From: Semisulcospira habei | Taxonomy: Eukaryota; Mollusca; Gastropoda; Semisulcospiridae | DNA: 64,000 bases | NCBI GenBank assembly: GCA_036245525.1 | Contig: BTPG01000001.1 | Coordinates: 180,961,076 to 181,025,075, forward strand | Direction of reading: 5' to 3' | Part shown: positions 23,035 to 35,315 of the stretch, in pieces | Position numbering within the stretch: position 1 is the stretch's first letter | Layout of the letters: each line of letters starts with the position of its first letter | The notes under the pieces: model-generated | What the model saw: only the letters and a program-made list of their open reading frames with translations | Told to the model about the DNA's origin: nothing | Database searches by the model: none | Translations under genes and position numbers: made by a program

Positions 23035-23280
23035 GCTAATGACCGTAAAATATTTTGAAGAACAAATGTTATGGCATGAGGCTGCATTTAGTGTGACGGT
23101 GTATAATCAGAACCCGCGAGCGCAGATCAGTCTCAGTTTGACTTCATGTTGCAAAAATGGCTGACTTTTCCAAATCCGTGGCTGTTTTTAACCCTTCAAA
23201 CATGCACTTGGTTTGAAGGATGCAGACAAGAGAGACTATCTTATCAAAACACAAAAATACGAATGCATACTAACGTACTT
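23035..23280 (-). repeat. Right partner of the inverted pair with 18,430-18,660
   Basis: Complementary to the left partner over about 230 bp with small indels (for example TGCTAATGACCGTAAA and CCCGCGAGCGCAGATCAG). Confidence 0.8.
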
Positions 23281-23589
23281 TAAACGATAATAATGAATGG
23301 TAGGGGAGCTTGGGCAGGGTAGGCAAAATGCCTAGTGAAGGGCTGGGACCCTAGGGAACGTAAAGTCATCATTGCTAAATAATGTTTATGGATTTGAAAT
23401 CACAGTGGTTCTCAGTACTTTGGCCTTAAAAAGAACACGTAATGACGTCAGCATTGTGTCTGTAACTGCTGTGTAGCCACTTCTGCCAACAGCCACATAA
23501 ATTTTGTCTATCTGAACAACTGCATTGTAATTCACATAATCTGTGCATAAGCGCCGTCGATATTAAATAAGCAAAAACATGTGCAGTTC

Positions 23590-24260
23590 ACAAACCACTC
23601 TGACCTTGACCTTGTCAATATTACCATTCATAGCACTCCAGCTTAATCAAATCTGCCCAGTTTCGGAAAGATGTACACAAATATGTCCATCATGACGTTC
23701 ACCTTGAATGTAAGCCATATGGGACACCAAACCGGCCACACAACAATCCGCAGTGAAGTATAGTATCATCAACTCTAATTTGAAGTAAATCTATCCAGTT
23801 GTTTGAGAGATATTGCCTGAACAAATGTTACAAATCGTATGTTCACCGTGACCTTCACCTCGCCGAGAGTTACGTGCTGTTGGTACACAACAATTTGCAT
23901 TGAGCTAAAAGTATCATCACCTAAAATTTCATGCTAATCTGTGGATTGGTTTGCATGATATCGCATGCTTTAACAAATATATCAGCCGTGACCGTGACCT
24001 TCCTGGCAACATTATGATTCTGATTCGCAATGTTTTACAAATTATAATGATTATGAATTATCATCAAACAAAATTTGACTAGACAGAGTCCAGTAGTTCA
24101 AGAAACACGGAAAACATTGCTCAAGCAGGTAATGCCACCTTGAAGTTGACCTTGACGGCCGTGCTGCCATTCTAGTGATTGATTTTATAAGACGGTAGCT
24201 AAAAATCGAATCAAACCGGTCGAGTGGTTCGGAGATACTGCACACTGGAACGTTACAATA
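23590..24260. repeat. Degenerate tandem repeat with TGACCTTGACCTT core
   Basis: About four units of roughly 165 bp each contain a TGACC(T/G)TGACCTT core followed by a stretch resembling TATCATCA, AATTTGA, GTTTGAGAGATATTG. Cores are visible at about 23,600, 23,850, 23,990 and 24,140. This arrangement is common in mollusc introns. Related single cores occur near 27,340, 27,490, 27,625 and 63,830. Confidence 0.65.
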
Positions 24261-24642
24261 TAAGAACGCCCTTTATATACAGCAGTTGCTTTCGCTGATA
24301 GACGGCCATTAAAGGCGCTGTAAACGCAAAAAGTTAGCCGCAGGAAATGAAAAAAATTCAAACTTGATTATCTTCTCTTTGGATAAGGTGACGTTGTCAT
24401 GCTTTTAGTTCATCGTCGCATTCATTCCGTCTACTTTCGAATAAACAAATTTCATCTCTGCCATTTGCCGCTTTTCAAAACGGCCGTGTTCCAATTTAGG
24501 CGCCCGTTTCAAAATCGGAGCTCATTTCCTACCTGTGTACGTAAGACCTTCCCCAATAAACCGGGCCCACTGGCCCCGAAGGTGACACAGCTATAAGCAG
24601 GCCAGCTATGGCTGCTGTCATTTGCTCGGTTAATACTAGTAC

Positions 24643-24837
24643 CTGAGTCTGGTTGAGCTCCACCGCCGTTCGGCCCGCGGGTGCGGCTCCAGCATTGCCG
24701 GCGAAGGGAATGAAGGCGCCCTGTCCCTGGTTAATGCCCGGGTTCAAACCTCCAGCCGCCGCCACCTGGAACTGGTTGATGTTGGGCCCCGCCACGTTAA
24801 TGTTGGGGTTGAACAGTGGGTTCAGTCCCTGGTTGGG
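24643..24837 (-). CDS. Candidate internal exon, Asn/Gly/Pro-rich, of the chitin-binding gene
   Basis: A 195-nt open segment is bounded by a strong acceptor (CTTATGTTTCAG) and a CAG/GTACTA donor, phase 0 at both ends. It encodes PNQGLNPLFNPNINVAG, Gly/Ala-rich stretches and a final VELNQTQ. The low-complexity Asn-Gly pattern continues the style of the neighbouring Gly-rich exon. A different donor (CAG/GTAGGA at 24,533) would be stronger by sequence, but would put the next exon out of frame; I therefore chose the in-phase one. No domain recognised. Confidence 0.65.
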
Positions 24838-24847
24838 CTGAAACATA

Positions 24848-25035
24848 AGGGTGCGTATCGTTAGCACTACGTTTCACGAAAACTACGTGTTGATAGCACC
24901 CAGATCGCTAGCGCAACGTGTCGCTAGCAGTACGTGCCGGTATCACCACAGCTTCCAAAGTACACAAGTCTACGTGTCATTAGCACTGTGTGTTGATAGA
25001 CCTACGGTACCTGTAGTGTTATCGACACTACTGAC
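24848..25035. repeat. Short degenerate tandem motif (TACGTGT..TAGCAC)
   Basis: About ten spaced copies of a 16-20 bp motif such as TACGTGTTGATAGCAC, AACGTGTCGCTAGCAG and TACGTGTCATTAGCAC lie in the intron immediately before the 24,643-24,837 exon. The same motif on the other strand appears at 26,205-26,300. Confidence 0.6.
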
Positions 25036-26200
25036 ACATAGTTCTAATGATCAGTACCATCCACAAAAGAGAGACAGAGACACAAAGAGAGAGAGAGAGA
25101 GTAAAATAAAATAAAATAACCAACCATACAATGGCTCTCCCTCTGTCCCTCCATCATCCCTCCATTCCACCAAAAAAGCCTACCGCACTCCCTCCCTCCT
25201 TTCCTCCCACCCTCCATTTCTCCATCCATACGGATCCGTCCATCCATGAAGTGTCACTGACAGAACTGCTTTTCAATCGACATACAATAGCTCTGCCGAT
25301 TAACATGTCAACCGATTACAAATTGCAGTACAGATATTTGAAAGAGCATTCGCAACATAAAAGAAACTATTGAGACATTTTACCTTGAATCAATTTCATT
25401 CTGTCATTATAAATTTTGTTTTCCAAAGCCCCTCCATTTTAGGATTCTGAACGTGGTGCAAAAGTGCAAGAGCCTTTGACTGTTTGTTTTTAAAGTTATA
25501 AAAAAATCCAGAAAGTGTATAGGTACAATCAGAAGAATTTATTTAGTTAAGACAAGTTATTGACAAGATGATAAAGTACTTTGTTTTAGTCAAATAAAGA
25601 CTGCTGAAATCGACACGCCAACACCATCCCCCACAAACCACAAATAATGCATCGTCAGTTGTAAAATTGTCTAAAGATAGAATGACGCGTTCAAACCGAC
25701 CATTTCCCCATAGCATGTTGCTATCATTTGGTGTTCAAATACTACAAGTATTTTTACCTGAAAATCCCTTGAAGAATAACCTTGAACTAAACTTTCCCAC
25801 ACGATGTCAAATTTACATTCAAAACGTTAAGAACAGAACAGAATGTCTTAAGAATATTGGCGGGGAATATGGGGGAGGTTATGAGTCAATGGGGAGCACA
25901 GATGTGGGGACAGACTTTAGCAGTCAATAGAAGAATTTAATTTTTACCTCACTGCATTGTAGGAGCGGGATATGTAGGAGGGGTGGGGGAAGGGAGCCAG
26001 GAGAGGTAGGAGGGGAGAGGCTAGAAGACTATGAGGGGCACAGGGGTGGTGACCAACTAGTAATCTATATAAGACATTACATGTGTCACATCACCTCGTA
26101 GATGGGAAGGGAGGTGGGGGGGGGGGGGGAGGGGGCTCTGGGTTATGGACCGAATTAGCAGTCTATAATATAAGGAATTTAGATACCGCAGTTATTAGCG
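25036..26200. other. Intronic; no gene recognised
   Basis: Contains a GA run, a pyrimidine-rich CCTCCATC tract (25,140-25,245) and purine-rich GGGGAGG tracts near 26,000-26,130. No coding motif. Confidence 0.5.
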
Positions 26201-26204
26201 TCAG

Positions 26205-26905
26205 GTGTAGGTCTATCGACACGTAATGGCATTGCTACGTAGTGCCTTTGGTCAAGGGTCGTAGTTCTATCGACACGTAGTGCTACTGCGACGCAGATGC
26301 GGCTTCTAGTACACGCGTTGTGTTTGCAATTTGTCATATTATGCTTACTTGACGAGCCTCGCCCTCCCCCCCCCCCCCCGCCCCCCGCCCCGCCCCCCCC
26401 CCGCCCCCCCCCCCCCCTCGACACCCCCCCCCCCCTCCCCTTGGGGCGAAACCGGTCGTAGGCGGCAAAAACCTAAATCTACTCAGCAGGTTCAATTTAT
26501 GTTTGGGAATATGGGAATATTTACTAGCGTCCCTTCTCGGGGGAGGGTGGGGGGTGGGGAGGGGGAGGAGGACTGGATATTCTCCAGCGGATTGCGTGGC
26601 GCCTGGGGGTAGTCATGCTTTATGCATCAGGTGTTCAGTAGAAGGCTCAAAATGATATGTCTGTCATTCCTTCTCTCCCACTACCCTCTCTTTCTAGATC
26701 TAGTGAGCGATGCAGTCACAAAAAGGGCAGCTGATGTCCTGATGACACAATGCAAGCTTACCAGCCTGGAATTCCATGGCATTAGCACAGCAGAGCAGTC
26801 TCAGAATTGAAATGAAAAATGACGTTTCTTGGAACTAATCTGATTGGGTGCATTTTTGGGCTTTTGGCGGCGCCTTTGTTTACAAGTAAAGAATATATAG
26901 TCTGA
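26205..26905 (+). repeat. Dispersed repeat, copy A (with poly-C block)
   Basis: Segments CGAAACCGGTCGTAGGCGG, TTCTCCAGCGGATTGCG, CTAGATCTAGTGAGCGATGC and CTTACCAGCCTGGAATTCC match, on the opposite strand, 40,640-41,003 and 41,992-42,050. It includes a C-rich tract at 26,362-26,440. Confidence 0.8.
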
Positions 26906-26969
26906 AATCCTTCTTCAGACAAACACGATAGGTCTTACAGATTGAAAAAGAAACCGTATTGTCAACTTA

Positions 26970-27303
26970 AGATGTTCCCCACCCGGGTCTGCCCTGGGGG
27001 ACTTGGGTGGGGTTACTACATTTTAGTTCCCAGGGTGGGTTTTCCCCTCTATTCTGGGGCATGTGTTTCTGTCTACCTTTGGTCCATTCACCTGTATTTT
27101 CCTTTTTTAAACTCTCCCTACTGTCTGCGCTGCCTTTAGCTCTTGGTATTGGATGTGTGTTGCTAAATGGTCTTAGATTTATTTAGACCAGCTGTCGACA
27201 TACATTTCATATTCTGTTTAGTTTTTTTTCACAAGCAGTGCAGGCACGTCCTGATAAAGTCTTGTTGCTGTCGGGACGTTAAGCAATGTACAACCAACCA
27301 ACT
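26970..27303 (+). repeat. SINE-like repeat, copy 1
   Basis: Begins CCCCACCCGGGTCTGCCCTG and ends GTCGGGACGTTAAGCAATG followed by an (ACCA)n tail. It is over 90 percent alike by eye to 40,260-40,612, except for an indel of about 30 bp. It has no coding capacity. A tail of short tandem repeats suggests mobilisation by a non-LTR retrotransposon. Confidence 0.75.
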
Positions 27304-28425
27304 ATTTCAAGATGAAATATTATGAACCTGTGTCATGCTGAGGTCAAGGTCATAGTTGCCATATTTCCTCGAACTTTTGAGTATGTCACGTCTCTCAAAT
27401 TACTAAATAATTCGCTACAAATAGTTGATGATATTATGTATTTAAACAGAAATATAGGAAACGAACAATTCGTTGCTAATGTAATAAAGGTCAAGGTCAC
27501 AACGGCTTAAAAAAAAGTGCATGTGAGAATTTGAACCACAGAACCAATTTAATCTAAGTATAAGATGAGGATAGTGCTACTGATAGCAGATTGTTCGATG
27601 GTAGAATCAGGGTTGTCATCCTCAAGGTCAAGGTCATGGCTACCACATTCGTTTGACACTTACTGCAGGCTCATTCTCTCAAACGACCGATATGATTCAA
27701 ATTCAAGGCGATGATACTCCAAATAAAGCCAACGTGCCGTGAACAGTCACTATATTTCGAAACACTGATACGACTATTTCCAAACTTTCATCACCTTGAC
27801 TTAGGACAAAGTATTGCTTACAAAAGAATCGCTACGTCAGTTTATATTGTTTCGTTGACGTTTTTGTGATGACAATATCTTAAGAGATGGGGAAGCCAAC
27901 CCATCCTTTAACTGTCAACCCTTGTGCTCTACTTGTTTTATGGTGTCTGAATCATTTTCTGCCTGTCTTTTTTCTTGCTCTTTTTTGGTTTTAGACACAC
28001 TATCGGATTTAAAAAATAAAAAAAGAAGAACAAAACGACTACAACACTGTGGTAAGACTTTTAATATACTAGTCATTTCTCATCTGGCAAATTAAGACGA
28101 GTATGCTCTCTCATTTAACAACTTCCTTTGACCCCACAATCTGTAAAATGTCATTCTAAAAATGCACCAGTGTTTTCGTTTATAGCCTTGTAAAATGGAG
28201 AAAATTGTAGTATAATGAACTGTCAGAATCAGCCACAACGGTGTCAAGCTCAGCTAAGTATTAGCTGACATTACTGACCATTGTTGACCTTTTTGTGACT
28301 TTGATATATAGACTGGTTATAGAATTGTGCATTTTTTTTTAAATATAAAAGTATATCAATGGCAGGTATCTTCGAACCATTCTTGACCTATGTATATACA
28401 TGAAATGGTCTCAACTCCAGTGTAC
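27304..28425. other. Intronic; no gene recognised
   Basis: AT-rich. AAGGTCAAGGTCA motifs occur at about 27,340, 27,488 and 27,627. Confidence 0.5.
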
Positions 28426-28832
28426 ATTTATAGATGGATGGTTGGACAGAGAATGCACAGCCAAGGATGACCTGTTACTTTACCAAGACGCCATGAGACA
28501 GGAATAGGACGTTCAGATTGGAAATGAGCAAAAGCAAGCATACAACTGTAAAAACGTTTGGAGTCCTGGGCAAAGATAGAACGGAAATCCTTGTTGGCAC
28601 AGCACTCATTCAATATCTCCCTTTTGTCCAGCAATATGCAAAATATATAGTAAAAATAAGGAAAATTACGGACTCCAGTGTGGATCAACCGGTTTTTGTG
28701 AAACGGCCATTTTCTCGCCAATGAGCATCTTAATAAAAAAATAAAAAAACAACGCCTGAAGATTATTCTTTTAGGGACAATATCATACAATTTCAAGCTT
28801 GTCCGTCCTCAAACGCTGGCTCTAGTCGCTGT

Positions 28833-28893
<61 letters not shown>

Positions 28894-28912
28894 GCAAGCA
28901 CGCACGCACACG

Positions 28913-28998
<86 letters not shown>

Positions 28999-29000
28999 TG
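28426..29000 (+). repeat. Diverged copy of the TG/CA-cored dispersed repeat
   Basis: Shares ATTACGGACTCCAGTGTGGA, TTCTCGCCAATGAGCATCTT and TTTCAAGCTTGTCCGTCCTC with the copy at 5,521-6,095 (opposite strand). The CA tract at 28,837-28,996 is about 160 bp long. Confidence 0.75.
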
Positions 29001-29859
29001 TATAAAAGCACAGCAATTTGCGTGATGCTTTGTACGTTGTATGTAAGAAAAGTAAATTTTGCATGGTTTGTACGTTAGTTTGACACGACCAGGTTTTCAG
29101 TTTTGTTCCTTTATCGAGTGTTAGCACGCACAACAAAATTGTCCCCTTTGATCGAGCACTCACACTACGCGATGAACGTCATTTATCACATTACTGCAGT
29201 TACAGATGATTAGATAAGGTAGTGTTTCAGCTGTTTAATTTTCTTTTCGTCAAAGGGATGCATGCAGCCGGTGTTTTTAGGCGACAATATCTAATAAAAC
29301 GTGTTACATGACATGTATTTGTTCTTCCTATGTTATGGGGCAGCTCACTTTGCTAAGATATTTGCACAAAACGGTGTGCTCCGAGGCTCAACGACCTGTG
29401 TATTCGCTGGCAGGCATGAGGAAATAGCCGAATGTTAAATATACACCAGACAGGCCGGTAGTTTTTACAGGTCATCTAGCTAACGACACGTTAACATTTT
29501 ACCGACAAAAAGTGTTTACAGGCCCGTTAGCTAACGGCTCCGTAGCGTTTTATCGGGCAGTAAACTACAGTGAAATCGTGAATACCGTCTTAGGCCCTTT
29601 CAGCGATGCATCAAATGTATCTCATTGAGCCAGAACACTAAACCAGTGCATTTATTGGGGGGGGGGGGGGGGGGTGTCTTTCCTACAAAACAATAGCAAA
29701 TTAAGTCACGAGGATGACCGTTTATTTTTTTTTGTGACGTGTTTCTTGAAGTCTTTGTTGCTCATTCCCATGGCATTTGACACTCTTTTGGTCTGAATTT
29801 GATGAATGAAGTTGTCGCCGTACATAAATAGTAGGGAAAAAGCTGCCAGAGGGTCTTAC
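29001..29859. other. Intronic; no gene recognised
   Basis: Includes a poly-G run at about 29,657-29,675 and a loose repeat of GCTAACG..ACGTTA at 29,475-29,560. Confidence 0.5.
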
Positions 29860-30126
29860 CTGCAGAGCGTTGCCCTGGATACCGTTGCCCAGGAGAACAT
29901 TGCCTTGTATCCCTGGTAGAACGTTGCCTTGCAACGCGTTACCCTGAATACCGAGCCCTCCTCCCAGTCCGCCCGCCAAAGCGGCTGCCAGCAGAGCGTT
30001 AGTGGCCGCTCCCCCGCCGCCGTTTCCCCCACCACTCTCAATACTGGATCCGCTGCTGAGACTGTTCTGCATGGTCATCATGTATAGCCAGTCCATACTG
30101 GAGTCATCGTGGTGCTCCTCATCCTC
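29860..30126 (-). CDS. Candidate internal exon, Gly-rich repeat region of the chitin-binding gene
   Basis: A 267-nt open segment is bounded by an acceptor (CCGGTGTGACAG) and an excellent donor (CAG/GTAAGA), phase 0 at both ends. It encodes an acidic/His start (EDEEHHDDSS), MDWLYMMTMQNSL, a Ser/Gly run, an Ala/Leu/Gly helix-like segment and then an imperfect repeat of IQGNALQGNVLPG type (three to four units). Its acidic/His start resembles the micro-exon peptide EEHDS. Such Gly-Asn-Gln repeats are typical of structural secreted proteins, and I infer a matrix role. I see no other gene family match. Confidence 0.75.
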
Positions 30127-30129
30127 CTG

Positions 30130-32129
30130 TCACACCGGCATACAAAACAGTTGGACAGACGGATAACACCACAACAAAACATTAACTCATTCTGCCCGCG
30201 ACACACCAAAGCAAGATATGGCTCGACAACTATCATGGTCGATCTGCCTCCTGAATTGTAATGCAGTCCTAAGAGGATAACTCCCAAATGTGGGTATTTC
30301 GTACCTCGGGCACAATGAGTTAACCCCTTCCATGCCAGCGTACATACTCTCTTTGAAACAGTGACAAATTTAACTTCAAATAGCCTAGTTCATCAAAGGA
30401 ACAAACATATACATGGATTCAGCATGATACAAAGAGCTTATGAGTTCCCACATCTCCGCGGGCCCATGATGTTCTGTGCCTCTTGCAGTATTGTGGTAGT
30501 CGCATGTTCACGTCAGAATAGATTATGCCCATTGCAAGGAAACTTGTGACAGATTGTTGTGACGATGTCACAGTAAAACAGACAAATAGAACAACAAATT
30601 AAAGGGATATAAATAGACAATTAAGGTTAATAGCTGACAATATCTCCCTATAGTGATTATGAAAAAGACTAACTTAAAGCGATCTTCTCCATGCTAACAT
30701 TTGTGCTTACAACGGCTTTTTAATGTTTTCTTGTTTCAGCTAAGACGTCACAGTGTTTCTTCATAATCCATTTGATTTGCCACAAGTAACACAGGTATTC
30801 TACTGCCCCATGTGCGCATCGGGGGAGCTATCATACGTAAAAACGAGAAGAAGAGCAGACAATTTTGTCATTTTACGACATTAAACTTCATCATTAATCG
30901 AAAGTTAAGGTTAAACTTAGTTAGCTTTAACTTTTGAGTAATTAAAAAGTGTTATTGTCGTAAACGTACAAAGCTTTCTGCTTTTCGTCTCCTATTAGCA
31001 ACAACCATAACGACACCTCTGTTACGTGTGCCTACTCACATGGCTTGGTCAAAGAAGAGTAGAAACCTGTTAGTTAGGCAGGTCAAGCATTGATAATCCG
31101 TTTTATTTGGCAAATGTTAGCATTAAAAATATTTTCTGTTCAATTCAAAGTTTAATATTTATATCTTCTCCAATGCGTTTGATATAATTCAAGTTACCCT
31201 TTCCCGAAATGACACTGTATCAAATTAAAGAATACTGGCAGTTCTTCAGTCTACCATCGACTACCATCGAAGCGATATTGCGTACTTGAGTGCACTTTTG
31301 GTTGCCGTCATGTCTCCCAAAAACCTACCGACCCGACCTGAAATAACCGCTATCTGTCGAGGTCTCCTAATATATGTTGCCAATGAGCGTGTTCTGCGCG
31401 CAATAATAATTGCAGCACAGTTCTGATCTTCAAACTGCACTTTTAAGCTTTTTGTTTGCTTTTCAGAGTTTGATAAAGGTCTTGCACGTGATTCAAGATT
31501 CAAGAAATTATTAATCCCATTAGGTGAGAAATTGCACCATCCTGTCTCAGTATAAACATAATAAAACAAACATTTAAATGTCATATATCCACACATAAAA
31601 ACAATGCATCACACATGTTATCACAGCCTATACATATCACATGTTATCACTGCCCATAGATACATATCATACATATTTTGATTTTCAAGTTTCTCTGCGT
31701 AATAAGAAAGACTTAGCAATAGATATTAATACTCGGACACTCACACTCATATTAAAACATATAATTCGCACAGAACTAACGTACTATTTTGAGATTTTCT
31801 CCTATCCCTTAGTGTGAGTCTCATTGGCGCTGTTATTGCACGGGGATAAAAGAATTTGTCTTCTTTCAGTCTCTTTACACGTTTTCTCATTGGCCTGGCT
31901 CTATTCGATTGTTTTCCCCTGGTCGTCCGTTCTCAAGGCAACGAGAGTCCGCTTGTCATATGTTACCAAGGTGACATGTGATAAGTAGACTCCCTTATTT
32001 AATGTTACGATGACAACGTTACTCGCTGAACAAAGTGTTCTCCCCAAAATAAATCTTTGGCCACTCGCATTTCTCGGTACAAACATACCCTAATCTTCAT
32101 TCAGTCAAACCTCTAAACAAGAATATGCC
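30130..32129. other. Large intron segment; no gene recognised
   Basis: AT-rich, no coding motif. The stretch 31,334-31,500 is repeated at 38,435-38,600 (shared GTTGCCAATGAG, AGCACAGTTCTGATCTTCAA). Confidence 0.5.
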
Positions 32130-32286
32130 AAAAAATAAATAATTTAGGGGGTTACACAACAAAAAAGAACTATATGTAGGTGTTCTGTGATACCGCTGGT
32201 ACCAGTTTCATACAAAACATAACTGGATAAGTTAGATAATATCAACGATAGAAAATTTCAACTGAAGCCAAGGCTCTATCATAGTC

Positions 32287-33590
32287 CATGAGCTAGCCAG
32301 CTCTACCGTGCACACACACCCTCCCCCCCCCACCCCCCTATTCCCACCCACCCCAGTATATAAGATGGGCTTCAAAGTGTACCTTAGTATGTCCTGCGAT
32401 GTTTAAGCCATGTTCCCTTAAAATCCATAGGAACATACCAGAGATATATAGCCGATGGCGCAAAGGTACCCCCATTCACGCCCTTCGCAGATGCTAACAT
32501 GAGCTTGAGAAACATTTTCCTCTAAATAAATCAGAATTCATTCCAGAAGCCCAAATCAGACAATATTATGTTAAGGCACACCTTCTGTATCCTCTGCAAA
32601 AGACAGAATGAACAATATTGAATCTCTGGCTCACAATGAAGGTATTTGTGCATCCAGTAAACTGCCATTTCCGCGAAATCACAAATAAAAAGACAAAAAT
32701 AATGTGTCAGATGCCTTCAGACATTTTCTATAGAACTGGCAGTCCATTTTCAGGCTTACATCATTAAAACAGGATGTCACAATTATTATAAACTTGACTA
32801 GGTGATGTTGTGATCACTATGAGTGCCACAGTAGTTGATTTTGTATCCCTACCCCCAAGTTGTAAAAATACACAAAATTAATTAGAAAAAATTACCAAAG
32901 TTATTACATTTCATTTTGACCTCTCTTTACCTATTAAGTTTCAATAATGTGAGCATAAATGCATAAGTGAAAGAAAATGAAGAAAGTAGGCATCCTTTAC
33001 GATACGTTCGTGGTGAATGTTAGCTTTTTCCCCTTTAAAATTGCCGAATTGGGAGACGTACGTTGTCTCCGATGCCCTCAGAAATTTTGTATAAACTGAT
33101 AGGTCTTTTGTTTAGGTTTTAATGGTTAGGATAGAGTACCACAGTTACTCCCAACCTGATTTTATGATGTGATTCATTTAGGTGCCACAGTGGCTGAATC
33201 TGCTGCCCTACCCCTATTTTACCAGTACACAAAGGAATGCAAAATGATCATAAAAATTGTTTACGTCATACTCCTCTGTTTAAATATTTTTGTTGTCACT
33301 TTTCTTAAGAAAGTATGCATATCGAGCATACATATTTGTGACAATTCATTAATTTCAATGTGACCCATCAATTTAATTGTAATTCTTTTTAGTTAAGACA
33401 TAACATGTCTGTAAACAGGGGCTGCCACTGAAGCTTCTACCGTCTGGAGTTGGAGGCACGACGTACCGATGGCTGAAAACCTTCCTCTTCAACAGAACAG
33501 CAAGACTAAAGTAAACGGCACACTCAGCAACCAACCTCGGGGAAGGTGTACCTCAGGGAGGTGTTGTGTCTGACGCTGTTCTTGGTTTAC
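32287..33590 (+). repeat. Left arm of a 5-kb inverted-repeat structure
   Basis: Complementary to 36,533-37,640. Shared blocks run from AAGCTAC/GAGCTAGC and AGTGTACCTTAGTATGTCC through TCAGAATTCATTCCAGAA, CATTAAAACAGGATGTCACA and CGATGCCCTCAGAAATTTTG to the RT segment TACCGATGGCTGAAA. Two diverged direct repeats (32,130-32,212 and 37,690-37,775) lie just outside the arms. Confidence 0.8.
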
Positions 33591-34009
33591 ATTAATGACA
33601 TCAGTACAGCAGTACCAAGGTTCGTCTCAAACATCCTCCATGCGGATGACATTGCAGTGTTGAGCGCAGCAGAACATACAAAAATAGCATCTGCAAAATC
33701 ATGGATGCTGCCAATAGAGTCAGCAGCTGGACTGAAAGATGGCCACTCAAACTGAGCTAGACCATCTCTTTGAATCAGATGAAAGAGGTCACATTGAAAA
33801 CCTTCAAACCCCTGGAGACCTTTTAGTGCCAAAGACAGACAGGCCAACTTTACTGGCAACAAATAAATTACTGGATTCACGTGAAGGCCTCACATCGAAG
33901 CCATGGAAGCTAGAGCTGCGGAAAAAAGTCTCTGATGAAGAAATTGGTGGGGACCACATTGGCGCAAATTACAGCATCCTGGCGCAAGCAACCACCAGCT
34001 CGGTCAGAC

Positions 34010-34085
34010 CAGTAATAATAATAATAATAATGAGTACTTGTATAGCGCCTAACCTCAGATTAGAGCTCTAGGCGCTTAACAAAAA
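34010..34085 (-). repeat. CR1-type 3' tail fragment, (TTA)n
   Basis: Reads AGCGCCTAGAGCTCTAATC and ends in ATTATTATTATT on the minus strand. This resembles the 3' end of the CR1-like element at 21,130-21,222. Confidence 0.6.
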
Positions 34086-34479
34086 CTAATGTACAAAAAT
34101 AACTAATTACAAAAATGGAATTAACAAAAAGTACAAAAACAAAATACAACGCACTCTGTAAACCAAGTAGTACCAAGATACCTCGACAACATGAAACACT
34201 GCCTGCAAAACCAAAAAAGCCAGGCTTGACAAGATGCAGAACATGGGTCATTTCGTGATGCAGTGACATTTTTAGAGCCATCTGCAGCACTCCAATTTAG
34301 GAAATGGAGGACATTGGAGCCACTGGAACGCAGAACAGCACACAAGATGAAGAGACTCATTAAACACCGACAGCACTGGAGCAGACCAAGAACCGTCAGA
34401 AACGCCCAAGTCTGAACCGCCAACTGAAGGTCCTGCAAAGGGCCAAAACTGACGTCCCGGAACCAAGCCCAAAGATACG

Positions 34480-35315
34480 AAAACGAATATGAATACCTTT
34501 ATTGTCCCAAGATAGGAAATTTGTTTGCAGCGGAATTTTGGTAAAACGGTTGTAAAAACAATAAACGTGAACATAAAACAAATAAATACATTTGACACAC
34601 CGACCGATGACAGTGAGTATGTGCACGTATATAACATCACAACCATCAGAAATGTTAATATCCACCTATAAAGAAAACGTTATGAAAAAAATAACTGAGA
34701 CGCGTGACACTACCTTATACCACGCGCACAACACACACGCACGCACACACGCAAACAACCCCCCCCCCCCCCCACATACACACACACACACACTTGCGTA
34801 TCATATGCAAATGCATAGACCTGAGGCTGACATCTTGACCGTTCTTCAAATTGATGCCATGACTATAGGTCTATGCCATGGCATCATTTAGGAGACGGAT
34901 AGATGATGGCACAAAACAAAGACGTCTGCGATTTGTTCTGCACGTCACAGTTCCGTATCTCCTGAAGGAAGGCTACAAGGCATATTCTTCGGATAAAATA
35001 TGAGTATCATTAGATACAATGTGGAAGGCTTTGTTAAGCACCTGCTTCTCATACAAACAAGAAAGGCAGGGCTGCTGAACACCAGTTATTTTGCTACTGA
35101 TGTTGACAATGCGCTGGAGCTTAGTCCTATCTGTTAGGCTCATGTTCCCAAACCAACAGACACATGAGAAGGTGAGTACACTTTGAATAAAAGACTGATA
35201 AAAGAGAGTTAAAACAGAGCTGTCAACATAAAACTTGCGCAGCTTCCTCAAAAGATACAGGCGCTGTTGGCCTTTCTTGTGCAAAACATCACACTGGCTG
35301 CCCCATTTAAGTTTG
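34480..35315 (-). pseudogene. Rex1-like non-LTR retrotransposon 3' fragment
   Basis: The minus frame at 34,973-35,310 encodes QQRLYLLRKLRKFYVDSSVL, TLFYQSFIQSVLTFSCVCWFG and DRTKLQRIVNISSKITG, the C-terminal RT region characteristic of Rex1/Babar elements. Its 3' end reads CAAACAAATTTCC...TTGGGACAATAAA at about 34,500. The same tail recurs alone at 44,322-44,520. It sits inside the Jockey-like relic. A CA/poly-C tract (34,730-34,795) lies within it. Confidence 0.8.

Noticed and set aside
24533..24642. Longer version of the 24,643-24,837 exon using the GTAGGA donor
   Set aside because: It would end in phase 2 and introduce a stop within a few codons of the next exon (after AGA CGA TCT TGG), whereas the GTACTA donor keeps the frame.
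26331..26612. Pro-rich ORF on plus and Gly-rich ORF on minus
   Set aside because: Poly-C tract inside a dispersed repeat.
30361..30549. 62-codon plus ORF in an intron
   Set aside because: No motif, no splice or start context, composition of random sequence.
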